Source: Fervidicoccus fontis Kam940 (GTDB lineage Archaea; Thermoproteota; Thermoprotei_A; Sulfolobales; Fervidicoccaceae). Taken from it: a stretch of 64,000 bases of DNA. Position 1 is the first letter of the stretch, and every line of letters begins with the position of its first letter. Shown one piece after another: positions 8,160 to 16,658 of this stretch. The stretch is from the NCBI RefSeq assembly GCF_000258425.1, contig NC_017461.1:806001-870000 (forward strand). The letters are read 5' to 3'. The notes under the pieces were generated by a model. It made no database searches and had not been told where the DNA came from. It was given only the letters and a program-made list of their open reading frames with translations. The position numbers were made by a program, and so were the translations under genes.

Positions 8160-8460
8160 CAAAAAAACTTTATTTTTAAATTGCTTTTAAGCAAGCAGTT
8201 AATTCAATTTACTGCTTCTTTTCTTCTTTCTTCTCTTTCTTCTTTCCCTTCTGGGACATTCTTTTATTCACCTGTATATTAATTGGTTTAAACAATACTA
8301 ACTAAAATGAAATATATGAAATATTCTATAACCAAAAAATGAGGTATATTTAAAAATCTCTGAGTTTTTGTTTATTGAGGTAATACCATTTTTAGTAGAG
8401 TTTTGCTTTAAAAAATAGGCTTTTACGAAACTTTTATTTGTCGTAATACTTAGCAGAGCT
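8160..8460. other. Intergenic region between two convergent-facing genes
   Basis: About 300 AT-rich bases. The only structure I can support is the tiny lysine-rich ORF at 8209-8259 on the minus strand and its TATA-like element; no tRNA or palindromic element is visible. Confidence 0.5.
8209..8259 (-). CDS. Tiny lysine-rich ORF (16 codons), possible small basic protein
   Basis: The minus strand has ATG 8259 followed by MSQKGKKKEKKEEKKQ and a stop. A ggtga ribosome-binding site precedes it at normal distance, and a TATA-like tttaaacc lies about 30 bases before the start. The frame can be extended four codons to GTG 8271. The peptide resembles the charged N-terminal tails of some archaeal ribosomal proteins, but nothing follows it. 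It may be a true micropeptide, a relic, or chance in purine-rich DNA. Confidence 0.3.
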   Translation of the reverse strand: MSQKGKKKEKKEEKKQ

Positions 8461-8841
8461 TTAAGTCTTTTGATCACATTCTGATTTCAATTCTTTTACA
8501 AGAGATTCTAACTCCTCGAAAATTTTCATCTTTATATCTTTATAAATGGTATCTTTTTCGAGAGAAGAAAACAAATTCTTATACTCTTTCAATAAATCTA
8601 CAATATATTCTCCGATAATAATTGATATTTTCTCTCTTTCTTCTTTGTCAGAAATTTCAAATATTTTAGAAAGTATCTTATCGCTTGGAAATATTTCTCC
8701 TTTTAGATATCTGCTGATTGCTGCTTTAGAAACTCCTAGATCTTCGGCTACTTTTTTTCCTCCCCTTTTTAAAACTATCGTTTCAATAATTTTTTTCCTA
8801 GTTTCTCTGTCTAGCTTTCTAAAAAATGTAATGGCTGACAA
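8461..8841 (-). CDS. Helix-turn-helix DNA-binding protein
   Basis: A 126-residue protein with an HTH segment at about residues 14-55: IIETIVLKRGGKKVAEDLGVSKAAISRYLKGEIFPSDKILSKIF, in the style of Xre/Cro-type domains. The C-terminal 60 residues are helical and charged and may dimerise. The TTG start at 8841 has ggtga eight bases upstream. It is downstream of, and in the same direction as, the purine permease gene, so it could regulate purine uptake, but the 93-base gap is large and no target site is seen. Confidence 0.8.
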   Translation of the reverse strand: MSAITFFRKLDRETRKKIIETIVLKRGGKKVAEDLGVSKAAISRYLKGEIFPSDKILSKIFEISDKEEREKISIIIGEYIVDLLKEYKNLFSSLEKDTIYKDIKMKIFEELESLVKELKSECDQKT

Positions 8842-8934
8842 GGCGATTTCACCGTTAGTTTTTAGTCTTAAAATTTCTTTATATTATTCTATTAAACTAG
8901 CCAGTTATGTTAAATGAATGATAAAAATTAAAAT

Positions 8935-10416
8935 TTAAAAACCTCTCGCTGCAAGCCAGAAGTATATTATAAACAACAGTGCTATCAAGACGATACCCGG
9001 TTTTACATCTTTAAATTTACCAGAAGCAATTTTTATAACAATATAGCTAATGAATCCAAATCCTATTCCAGTTGTAATACTGTAGGTAAATGGTATGGCG
9101 ACAAGAGTGAAGAATGCTGGAATTACCTCCGTCAAGTCTTCCATTGAAGTTAGTTTACCTGCCAGTCCTAAAAAGAGAAGGCCTACCAATACAAGCACTC
9201 CACCAGTGGTAAATGTTGGTATATATGTAAATAGAGGAGCAAATATAGCAGATATGAAGAACAGTATTGCGATTATCAGTGATGTTAACCCACTCTTTCC
9301 TCCCGCTTCTATTCCCGACGCACTTTCTACGTAAACTACAGTAGTAGATGTCCCATAAAATGGAGATATTATAGAAGCTAACGCGTCAGAAATTAATGCC
9401 TTATTAATGTTCATAACTTTTCCGTCTTTAACCAGCCCTGCTTTCATAGCAAGACCAGTTAAAGTACCTATACCGTCGAAAAAGTCAACTAGAAATAAAG
9501 AGAAAGCTATAGGAAATCCTAGCCCAAACAGCGTGAAATACAGGTAGAATGATTTTGGAAGATCGTTAAGAATAGATGTCGTAAAGCTAGGCATTGTAAA
9601 TAAACTAGAAGAAGTTGATATTAATCCTGGAGTTAATCCTGTTATAGAAAGCAATATTGCAATAGCTGTGCTACCAAGTATTGCAATAATAAAGCCGCCA
9701 ATAACTTTTTTTGCCATTAATACAGCTGCAATGAAGAAACTCAGCAACCCTAAGTAAAATGCGGCTGTCTTTAATGCTGCTGTATTAAAAGATATTGGAG
9801 TTCCTACTCCAGGCTCGACTATGCCAATATTTGAAAAACCAATTAGCGTTATAAAAAGACCAATACCTATGCTAATGCCAAGTCTTATAGATTCTGGAAC
9901 AGAGTTGAGTATAAACTCTCTTATCCTCCCAACTGAGAATATTAGAAACAGGATCCCGTTAAAGAATACTGAAACCAACGCAAGGTATATAGCAAATATA
10001 GCGGGGGCAACCCCTTGAAGATCGTGGGATGTTATGAGGATACTTGCAAAAAGAGGGATCGCTGTGTATCCAATGAAAGCGTTTTCTCCCATCCCTGGAG
10101 CAAGTCCAAAAGGCATTTTTGCATATAAGGACATGATTAAAGTTGCTGTAGCAGCTGAAAGCGCTGTTGCTAGTGTGAATCCAAGCTTTACATTGTAAAC
10201 TAATGGCATGTACTCTTGAGGAATGGGTTGTGTCATTGGTATCCCTAAAGCTTGATGTAATGCTATGGTAAAACCGTCCGTAAGTATTGATGGATTAACG
10301 AACAATATATAAGCCATAGATAGAAAAGTAGTTATTCCCGCAATTATTTCTACCTTTGCAGTAGTATTTCTCTCCTTTAATTCGAAATATTTATATAGTG
10401 CATCTTTAAATGACAA
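8935..10416 (-). CDS. NCS2/AzgA-type purine (xanthine/guanine/hypoxanthine) permease
   Basis: A membrane transporter of about 493 residues with 12-14 hydrophobic segments. AzgA-subgroup signatures are the N-terminal AGITTFLSMAYILFVNPSIL, GMGENAFIGYT, and the central FLVDFFDGIGTLTGLA plus SALASI-like ALISDALASIISPFYGTSTT and ESASGIEAGGKSGLTS. These transporters import purine bases with protons. TTG 10416 (after ggtgagagg) is preferred to the TTG at 10434. The HTH gene downstream may belong to the same transcript. Confidence 0.92.
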   Translation of the reverse strand: MSFKDALYKYFELKERNTTAKVEIIAGITTFLSMAYILFVNPSILTDGFTIALHQALGIPMTQPIPQEYMPLVYNVKLGFTLATALSAATATLIMSLYAKMPFGLAPGMGENAFIGYTAIPLFASILITSHDLQGVAPAIFAIYLALVSVFFNGILFLIFSVGRIREFILNSVPESIRLGISIGIGLFITLIGFSNIGIVEPGVGTPISFNTAALKTAAFYLGLLSFFIAAVLMAKKVIGGFIIAILGSTAIAILLSITGLTPGLISTSSSLFTMPSFTTSILNDLPKSFYLYFTLFGLGFPIAFSLFLVDFFDGIGTLTGLAMKAGLVKDGKVMNINKALISDALASIISPFYGTSTTVVYVESASGIEAGGKSGLTSLIIAILFFISAIFAPLFTYIPTFTTGGVLVLVGLLFLGLAGKLTSMEDLTEVIPAFFTLVAIPFTYSITTGIGFGFISYIVIKIASGKFKDVKPGIVLIALLFIIYFWLAARGF

Positions 10417-10434
10417 TCCTCTCACCTTAAACAA

Positions 10435-10792
10435 ATAAATTTATCTAATCTTTAATTCGCTATAATGGACTTGAAATTCTAGTCTGAATATGTAGAGTTT
10501 TTTACTGTTTGTCTTAGTTTCCACATTTTAGACTTAAGCGAAGATTTGTTATTTAAATTCATTTGCTCATTTAGTGACAAAAAATGGGATTTTTTAGTTA
10601 TAAATATACAATTTTATCATTTGGATTTTTTCGATCTGACCTCCTTCCCACCTTAAAAGGCGAGGCTTTCAGTTGTAAACTGCTAGCTTATTGGTCAATT
10701 TTTAAAAGCTCCATTAGTTTTTAACCCAGCCGATCGTCTTGCCCTTTTTAGATGTCTCGCAAAAGAAACTGATTTTAGGTGTATTACTTATA
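10435..10792. other. AT-rich intergenic region between divergent genes, holding one palindromic element
   Basis: This stretch holds the divergent promoters of the purine permease and the methyltransferase and the palindrome at 10636-10678. I see no further coding or RNA feature in it. Confidence 0.6.
10636..10678 (-). repeat. IS605-type right end with TnpB tail (decayed)
   Basis: The minus strand reads aca-act-gaa-agc-ctc-gcc-ttt-taa (TTESLAF-stop) and continues into ggtgggaaggaggtcag. A TAG lies three codons upstream in the same frame, so no more of the TnpB frame survives. Confidence 0.6.
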
Positions 10793-11737
10793 ATGAGTAA
10801 CATTACAGAATTAAATCAGGAAAATGCTAAGCAAATAGGGTTGCAGTTAAGACGCCCTCTTAAAGAGATTACACTTGAAGACTTTGAATCGATCGCTAAA
10901 AGAAAAAAATACGTAACAATTGGATGCAAGAAGATTGAGCTAGAGATTGAGGGGTTTAAAGAGCTTCAGCCTAAAGAGTTCGTGGTTGAAAAAACATCGG
11001 TATGGAGCTTTCCTGAGAGAGGAAAGTGGGCCACTCACAAATACAATGCAAAATTTAGAGGCAACTGGTCACCGCAGGTAGCGAGAAACCTTTTGCTTCT
11101 ATATTCTAAAAGTGGCGATACCGTACTAGATCCTTTCCTGGGGAGCGGGACATCTATGATAGAGTGCATTTTACTAAAGAGAAGATGCTATGGTGTTGAT
11201 ATAAACATTGATTCCGTCATGCTTTCCTGGAGTAGAATAAAGCCTATATATTCAAGCGACTCTTTTGTCAAACTATTTGAAGGGGATGCTGAATACTTAG
11301 ATGCATTTGAAGATGAAAAGTTTGATTTTATACTCGGACATCCTCCATATGCCAGCATCATAAAATACTCCAAAGGAAGCGACGGTGATCTTTCTAAGAT
11401 GAGTATACAAGAGTACTTAGAAAAAATGAGAAGAATTGCAAGAGAGCTTTACAGGATTCTAAAAAAAGACAAGTACTTAGCCATAATGGTGGGAGATATT
11501 AGAAGGAAAAAACATGTGATTCCTTTAGGTTATATGGTTATGAAAATATTTTTGGAAGAGGGATTTATTATAAAGGAACACATAATAAAAGTACAACATA
11601 ATATGATTGGGACGGCGTTCTGGAAAAACAAGAAAAACGACTTCCTTTTGCTAAAACATGAGCATATATTCGTTTTTAGAAAGCCCCTGGATTCATCTGA
11701 CTATGAAAAATTCCAATACTATATGCTTTATATTTAA
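10793..11737 (+). CDS. Orphan DNA methyltransferase (adenine-N6/cytosine-N4 type) with HPPY motif
   Basis: A protein of about 314 residues with the SAM-binding motif DPFLGSGTSMIE at 113-124, VDINIDS at 136-142, and motif IV ILGHPPYASI around 181-190. The order (motif I before motif IV) and the N-terminal WATHKYNAKFRGNWSPQVARNLLLLYS are typical of COG0863-like DNA methylases. Most relatives have D/N/S-PPY; histidine in the first place is unusual. No restriction enzyme gene is next to it. ATG 10793 is chosen; the frame opens at TTG 10739. It could instead modify RNA, since RNA N2-guanosine methylases share this layout. Confidence 0.75.
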   Translation: MSNITELNQENAKQIGLQLRRPLKEITLEDFESIAKRKKYVTIGCKKIELEIEGFKELQPKEFVVEKTSVWSFPERGKWATHKYNAKFRGNWSPQVARNLLLLYSKSGDTVLDPFLGSGTSMIECILLKRRCYGVDINIDSVMLSWSRIKPIYSSDSFVKLFEGDAEYLDAFEDEKFDFILGHPPYASIIKYSKGSDGDLSKMSIQEYLEKMRRIARELYRILKKDKYLAIMVGDIRRKKHVIPLGYMVMKIFLEEGFIIKEHIIKVQHNMIGTAFWKNKKNDFLLLKHEHIFVFRKPLDSSDYEKFQYYMLYI

Positions 11738-11757
11738 AGTTTCTTATTAAAAACTTA

Positions 11758-12090
11758 TTAAAAAAGTTTCTTTAGCTGGAGAAGTTTTTCTTCAAGAAAA
11801 ACAAGTGCTTTCTTATATGTAAGCTCTCCTTCAGGGGTTATAGTATATGTGCTTTTTGGATCGCCTTCAACTTTGACTATTAATCCTTCTTCTTCCATCC
11901 TGTATATTATACTGTACAAATATAATGTATTAACCTTTATACCGAATAAATCATTTATCTCTTTCTTTATTTCATTAATGGACAAAGCTCCCTTTTTAAT
12001 AAGGACGTAAGAAACGTATATCCACAATACTTCATTCTCTATCTTCTTTTTAAGCCTCTCAAATGCTCTTGATTTGCTTTCCTTTTCCAT
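11758..12090 (-). CDS. PadR-family transcriptional regulator
   Basis: A 110-residue winged-helix protein with the PadR pattern: the N-terminal LWIYVSYVLIKKGALSINEIKKEI, the recognition region VNTLYLYSIIYRMEEEGLIV, the wing KVEGDPKSTYTITPEG, and a C-terminal dimerisation helix. PadR proteins are usually repressors that respond to small molecules. It is transcribed divergently from the inositol-phosphate synthase gene across about 80 bases and could control it. ATG 12090 is preceded by gtgaaa. Confidence 0.88.
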   Translation of the reverse strand: MEKESKSRAFERLKKKIENEVLWIYVSYVLIKKGALSINEIKKEINDLFGIKVNTLYLYSIIYRMEEEGLIVKVEGDPKSTYTITPEGELTYKKALVFLEEKLLQLKKLF

Positions 12091-12130
12091 TTTTTCACTT
12101 TCAAAAACTTTTTAACGTTAAAAAAATTAT

Positions 12131-12148
12131 ACTTTTATAAATATAAAA
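12131..12148 (+). promoter_or_regulatory. TATA-box region of the inositol-phosphate synthase gene
   Basis: The run acttttataaatataaaa centres about 30 bases before the preferred ATG at 12171, so transcription would start almost at the start codon, giving a leaderless or nearly leaderless mRNA. Confidence 0.5.
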
Positions 12149-12170
12149 AATTTTATATGTAGTGAGAAAT

Positions 12171-13277
12171 ATGGGAAAAATTAAAGTTGGTTTGATTGGT
12201 ATTGGAAATTGCGCTTCTGCTATCGTTCAGGGTGTTCTTCTCTCAAAAAAAGACCCTAATAAAACCAAAGAAATTCTATTTACTGATATAGGCGGTTATA
12301 AAATTGAAGATATTGACTTTACACTAGCTATTGATGTCGATGTCAGAAAAATTGGAAAAGATCTCGGAGATGCGATATTTGAAGGGCCAAATTTATTCCC
12401 TAAAATCGTTGATGATACAAAGACAGGAGTTAAAGTTATAGCTGGTCCTGTGCTTGACGGTGTTGCAGATCATATGAGAAATATTTTCATGCCTCACAAT
12501 AAAGAAGTCACTATGGAAGAAATTGTAAGTGCGATAAAAAGTTCTGGAACAGAAGTTCTAGTTAATATGTTGCCAGTCGGTTCTGAAGAAGCAACAAGAT
12601 TTTATGCCGAAGCTGCTATAAAAGCTGGAGTTGCATTCATTAATGGAATGCCTGTCTTTATTGCAAGCGATCCGAAGGGAGAATGGCAGGAGAAGTTTAA
12701 GAAGGCTGGATTGCCAGTACTTGGAGATGATGTAAAGGGTCAGTTTGGAGCAACAATACTGCACTCTTCACTTACTGCATTAATGAGGGAAAGAGGTTTG
12801 AGGATTAATGAAACTTATCAGCTCAATATAGGCGGAAATACCGATTTCCTGAACATGAAGGAAGAAGAAAGGCTAAGAAGTAAGAGAGAAAGCAAAACTA
12901 GCGCTGTTTTGAATACTCTTACAAATCCGAAAGAGATTCTTGAGAAAAACAGAATACGAATCGGACCTAGTGATTGGGTACCTTTCTTAGGAAACACTAA
13001 AATCGCTTACATATATGTGAGGGCGACATCATTCCTGGGATTCCCAGTAGAGTTGGACGTCAAGTTAAAAGTTGATGATAAAAGTCAGTATGCTGCAGCA
13101 ATGATAGATGTTATAAGACTAGCAAAGCTCGCGCTAGACAACGGACTCTCAGGAGCTATTCACGAGGCTAGTGCATATTACATGAAGCATCCGCCAAAGC
13201 CTGTTTCTTCCCCGTACGAAGCCAGGAGCCTTCTTGAAGAATTTATAAGAAAATATGGGAAAAAGAGCATTTCTTAA
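12171..13277 (+). CDS. Myo-inositol-1-phosphate synthase
   Basis: About 368 residues, of the short prokaryotic form. It converts glucose 6-phosphate to L-myo-inositol 1-phosphate with NAD, for archaetidylinositol lipids and, in hyperthermophiles, compatible solutes. Visible signatures are the Rossmann start KVGLIGIGNCASAIVQG, VNMLPVGSEEATRFYAEAA, FINGMPVFIASD, GLPVLGDDVKGQFGATILH, and the NIGGNTDFLNM segment. ATG 12171 is preferred over GTG 12162 because the TATA box points to it. Downstream, 37 bases away, is the AcoX-like gene. Confidence 0.95.
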   Translation: MGKIKVGLIGIGNCASAIVQGVLLSKKDPNKTKEILFTDIGGYKIEDIDFTLAIDVDVRKIGKDLGDAIFEGPNLFPKIVDDTKTGVKVIAGPVLDGVADHMRNIFMPHNKEVTMEEIVSAIKSSGTEVLVNMLPVGSEEATRFYAEAAIKAGVAFINGMPVFIASDPKGEWQEKFKKAGLPVLGDDVKGQFGATILHSSLTALMRERGLRINETYQLNIGGNTDFLNMKEEERLRSKRESKTSAVLNTLTNPKEILEKNRIRIGPSDWVPFLGNTKIAYIYVRATSFLGFPVELDVKLKVDDKSQYAAAMIDVIRLAKLALDNGLSGAIHEASAYYMKHPPKPVSSPYEARSLLEEFIRKYGKKSIS

Positions 13278-13314
13278 TTTTTTACTTTGAAGTTAATCAT
13301 TAGGGAATATAGCT

Positions 13315-14451
13315 ATGAAGCTCACTAAAATTGGCTTCTTGGCCAATCCAATTGCTGGACTTGGAGGGGCTCTAGCATTAAAAGGTAGCGACGATATTTC
13401 TTGGAACGACCTAGGATCTCTAATAGGTCCTGGTTATAAAAAGGCACTTTTATTTGCTTTAATCCTAAAAGAAAGGCTTAAAGAAAAAATCGAGAAAGTT
13501 GAGTTCCTCGTTCCTGATGGAATGATGGGAGAAGATATATTCAAGAGGTTTGGTCTTTCCTACACTTCTGTTTGCTCTCCAAACTATCCGTCAACAAATT
13601 TGGATACGAAAAATTGTGCAATGGAAATTAAAAAAGAGGGAGCAGAAGTTTTCTTTATTTCTGGTGGCGACGGAACAGTCTATGATGTTTATACACAAGT
13701 AAAAACATCCATTCCTATTGTAGGAATACCTTCTGGTACAAAGATGTATAGCTCAATATTTGCCAAAAGCATTAATGCAGCAGCAATTTTATTAGAAGAT
13801 TTTATTAATGAAAACTACGTACTAGAAGCTGGGGAAATACTACTAGTCGATGAAAATACCATTAGAGAAAATGGAAGCTATCGAGAACTCTTCAGGGGAA
13901 TAGCTTATACTATCGAGTCAAAAAACAATTTGCTTCACCAACAGACTAAAGACCTTTCCTACTCAGAAGAAGAGTCTCTAGAAGAGATTGCAGAATATGT
14001 TAATGAGATTGTAAATGATAAAGTACCCTTAATAATTGGACCTGGGAGAACCTGCAGTAAAATAGCTCAAAAACTTAATATAAAAAAAGACAATGTACTT
14101 TCTGTCGCTGCTGGATATAAGGGAAAAACCTATTGTAGCGACTGCAATTCATTGCAACTCTCTAATTTTGTTGATTCTCTAGATAACTTAGACCTCTTGC
14201 GGATAATTGTTTCTCCATTGGGGAATTCGGGTTATTTGTTTGGTAGAGGCAACCACCAGATAACTGGCTATATTCTTTCGAAAATTACGATTAAGAATTT
14301 ATTGATAGTAGGTAGTAGAAACAAAATGAGCAGATTGAAAAGTTTATTAATAGACATACCTAAAAGCAATAAACTATTGACCTTATCAGGTTATACAAGA
14401 GCAATTGTTGGCTACGAAGAAGAAGTTGTAATTAAAGTAGAGCTTGCATGA
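13315..14451 (+). CDS. AcoX/ATP-NAD-kinase-like protein (COG3199 type)
   Basis: A 378-residue protein with the NAD-kinase/diacylglycerol-kinase fold signature: GFLANPIAGLGG near the start and the phosphate-binding FFISGGDGTVYDV (GGDGT at 117-121), then VGIPSGTKMYSSIFA. AcoX-like proteins sit in acetoin and 2-oxoacid dehydrogenase loci in bacteria, but their reaction is uncertain. The C-terminal half (IIGPGRTCSKIAQKL; SPLGNSGYLFGRGNHQI) fits the same family. It follows the inositol-phosphate synthase gene by 37 bases and is probably cotranscribed. Confidence 0.85.
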   Translation: MKLTKIGFLANPIAGLGGALALKGSDDISWNDLGSLIGPGYKKALLFALILKERLKEKIEKVEFLVPDGMMGEDIFKRFGLSYTSVCSPNYPSTNLDTKNCAMEIKKEGAEVFFISGGDGTVYDVYTQVKTSIPIVGIPSGTKMYSSIFAKSINAAAILLEDFINENYVLEAGEILLVDENTIRENGSYRELFRGIAYTIESKNNLLHQQTKDLSYSEEESLEEIAEYVNEIVNDKVPLIIGPGRTCSKIAQKLNIKKDNVLSVAAGYKGKTYCSDCNSLQLSNFVDSLDNLDLLRIIVSPLGNSGYLFGRGNHQITGYILSKITIKNLLIVGSRNKMSRLKSLLIDIPKSNKLLTLSGYTRAIVGYEEEVVIKVELA

Positions 14452-14495
14452 ACTACCCGCCCTCACGGAATGGGACTTTCGCCCCCTTAACCCCC
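14452..14495 (-). repeat. GC-rich palindromic element directly after a stop codon
   Basis: Immediately after the AcoX-like stop lies a stretch beginning actacccgccctcacgg and continuing to gcccccttaaccccc, far richer in GC than its surroundings. Its reverse complement matches 2937-2963. It may be an IS605-type end remnant or may act as a transcription-ending hairpin. Confidence 0.45.
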
Positions 14496-14557
14496 AAAAA
14501 ATTAAAATTCAATAAATGCTAATTTTTGTCTTTTCTCATTATGGAGAGAGAAATAAG

Positions 14558-15769
14558 ATGGAAATAGACTCGTTGACAATTTTTGTTGTTTCTATCATAA
14601 TTGTTGTTCTTTTAGTTTTGAGAAAAGTAAATATAGCTATTTCTCTAGGTTCAGGTCTTCTCTTTTTCTCTTTACTTGCAATAAGGAATCCTTTAGAAAT
14701 AGGAATTGTAATTCTCTATACTATGAATAAAACCACTTTAATAACCTTATCTTCGTTAATATTAGCTATGTTTCTTGCCGACATTTATAGAGTTACAGGT
14801 ATAGCTGAAAAGATGGTTAATGGATTAAAGTTTTTTGGAAAGAAGTTTACTGGAATTTTTACCCCAGCAATTATAGGTCTTCTCCCGATGCCAGGTGGTG
14901 CATATATTTCAGCTGTGCTTGCTGAATCTATATATAAAGAGCTAAATCTTAGCCCTGAGGAGAAATCTTTTATAAACTATTGGTTCAGGCACATTTGGAT
15001 TCCTACGTGGCCATTATATCAAAATGTTATCCTTGCATCCGCATTGCTTAAAATGTCAACTACAGATATTTTTAAAATGAATTGGGAGCTTACTGTATCA
15101 GGATTATTAGGAGGAGCGGTAATTCTCCTCTTATTAGGCTCATACTATAAAAAATCTGAGATTGACAAAGACAATAAAGATAATAAAAATATTGAAAAAG
15201 CTAGACTGAAAAACATACTTCATATTTGGCCTCTAATTTGCATAGTTATTCTTTCTCTTGTTTTTGGAATTTTGCTTCCTGTTTCAATACTAATTTCAAT
15301 ATTTTTATATATAGCTGTTTACCACCCAACAAAGAAACACCTCTATGATGCGCTAAAATATTCATTCAATCTAACTATAATAGTACTTGTTGTAGAGACG
15401 CTTATCTTTGGAAACATGATAACGTTTGGAGGAGTAACAAAGGAGTTGACAGCAATCTTTTCAAGTTACGCTTTTCTAGCAGTCACGACAATACCATTTA
15501 TAATTGGCTTTGCAACTGGAACAGAACTTACGTATGTAGCGCTCGCCTTTCCCCCTCTAATAAACATATTTAATCAGAGCTCTCTTTTCATTCCAGTAGC
15601 ATTTCTTTCAGGATATATGGGTGTCATGTTAAGTCCTTCACACTCGTGTTTAATACTAACCGTACAGTACTATAAAGCCGAACTGCCAAAAGTCTACAGA
15701 TATTTGATACCTTCAGTTATTGTGGTTTTCGCAGTAGCAGTCTTGCTAATATACCTTCTTAAGCTCTAA
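14558..15769 (+). CDS. DUF401-family integral membrane protein
   Basis: About 403 residues with roughly 10-12 hydrophobic segments. The signature GIFTPAIIGLLPMPGGAYISAV and FINYWFRHIWIPTWPL match the DUF401 (COG1906) family, a distant relative of ion transporters; late in the protein GYMGVMLSPSHSCLILT is also typical. The substrate is unknown. ATG 14558 is preferred because ggagagag lies just upstream; the frame extends to 14516. A short charged loop near residues 203-220 probably separates two halves. Confidence 0.85.
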   Translation: MEIDSLTIFVVSIIIVVLLVLRKVNIAISLGSGLLFFSLLAIRNPLEIGIVILYTMNKTTLITLSSLILAMFLADIYRVTGIAEKMVNGLKFFGKKFTGIFTPAIIGLLPMPGGAYISAVLAESIYKELNLSPEEKSFINYWFRHIWIPTWPLYQNVILASALLKMSTTDIFKMNWELTVSGLLGGAVILLLLGSYYKKSEIDKDNKDNKNIEKARLKNILHIWPLICIVILSLVFGILLPVSILISIFLYIAVYHPTKKHLYDALKYSFNLTIIVLVVETLIFGNMITFGGVTKELTAIFSSYAFLAVTTIPFIIGFATGTELTYVALAFPPLINIFNQSSLFIPVAFLSGYMGVMLSPSHSCLILTVQYYKAELPKVYRYLIPSVIVVFAVAVLLIYLLKL

Positions 15770-15774
15770 TACCC

Positions 15775-15817
15775 TTACAACTGAAACCATCGCCCTTTAG
15801 GGCGGGGAGGAGGTTAG
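15775..15817 (+). repeat. IS605-type right end with TnpB tail
   Basis: The plus strand reads aca-act-gaa-acc-atc-gcc-ctt-tag (TTETIAL-stop), with the perfect hairpin cgccctttagggcg and the ending gaggaggttag. It begins five bases after the DUF401 stop, in a gap of only 56 bases before the convergent SPL-like gene, where it may also terminate transcription. Confidence 0.7.
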
Positions 15818-15825
15818 AAATAGTG

Positions 15826-16641
15826 TCAAAAACTCTTTTTTTCTTCCTCAAAACCACCTTTGCATATGATGCCCTCTTCTTCACACCTCTTTTTTAAAAA
15901 ATTTAAAAAATTTTTCACTCTAGCTTTATCAAAGGTTCTGATTATCTCATTTAAAGGATAAGTATCATTTAGCATAAATGATTTAATATGGAGAGAATCA
16001 TAAAAAAGCGTACTGCCTGTCTCCACAGCTAATGTAACTATCGCATCTGCCGTCTCTCTGTCATCATTGATTCTGGGAATAATGGGACCGTAAAAGATCC
16101 ATGTTTTTATTCCTTCTTTGCTTAAAGCTCTTATAGCATTAGCCCTTGAGATGGGAAATGGAGCATTTGGCTCGATAAATTTCGATACACTACTTTTAAG
16201 AGATGTTATGGTAAATCCTACATCTACTTTTTCTCTATAATTGAGAAGAATTTCCTTATCTCTTAATATTAGGGGATTTTTTGTCTGAAAGCTTAGGTAA
16301 AAACCACTTTCAAGCAATATCTTTACGGATCTCCTTGTCAATTTGTAAATAGCCTCCAATGGTTGATAAGCATCGGTTATTGTCCCAACACCTACTATCC
16401 CTTTCTTTTTCCTCTTAACTTCTTTCTTTAGGACTTCAACAAGGTTTGTTTTTACCAGTACGACCTTTCCCCAATTTTTGGATGCTCTTTCATCCTTCGT
16501 GTAAAGTCTTGCATAGCAATATATACATCCATGAGAGCATCCTAAGTAGGGATTTAAGGCATAGTCAAGATCAGGCAATCCGCTTTGGGAAATTGCACTC
16601 TTTACTTCTATAAAATGCACTTCAGTATTGCCTACTTTCAT
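15826..16641 (-). CDS. SPL-like radical SAM protein (COG1533)
   Basis: A 271-residue radical SAM enzyme. The cluster-binding motif C35-x3-C39-x2-C42 sits in NPYLGCSHGCIYCYAR, the pattern of COG1533 proteins related to spore photoproduct lyase; GVGTITDAYQPLE, FQTKNPLILRD and VGFTITS follow. Its substrate is unknown; relatives repair DNA photoproducts or act on other targets. The gene begins 17 bases after nre in the same direction, so they are probably cotranscribed, which favours a repair role. The C-terminus carries two extra cysteines. Confidence 0.88.
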   Translation of the reverse strand: MKVGNTEVHFIEVKSAISQSGLPDLDYALNPYLGCSHGCIYCYARLYTKDERASKNWGKVVLVKTNLVEVLKKEVKRKKKGIVGVGTITDAYQPLEAIYKLTRRSVKILLESGFYLSFQTKNPLILRDKEILLNYREKVDVGFTITSLKSSVSKFIEPNAPFPISRANAIRALSKEGIKTWIFYGPIIPRINDDRETADAIVTLAVETGSTLFYDSLHIKSFMLNDTYPLNEIIRTFDKARVKNFLNFLKKRCEEEGIICKGGFEEEKKSF

Positions 16642-16658
16642 ATTTCCATCTCTAAAAG

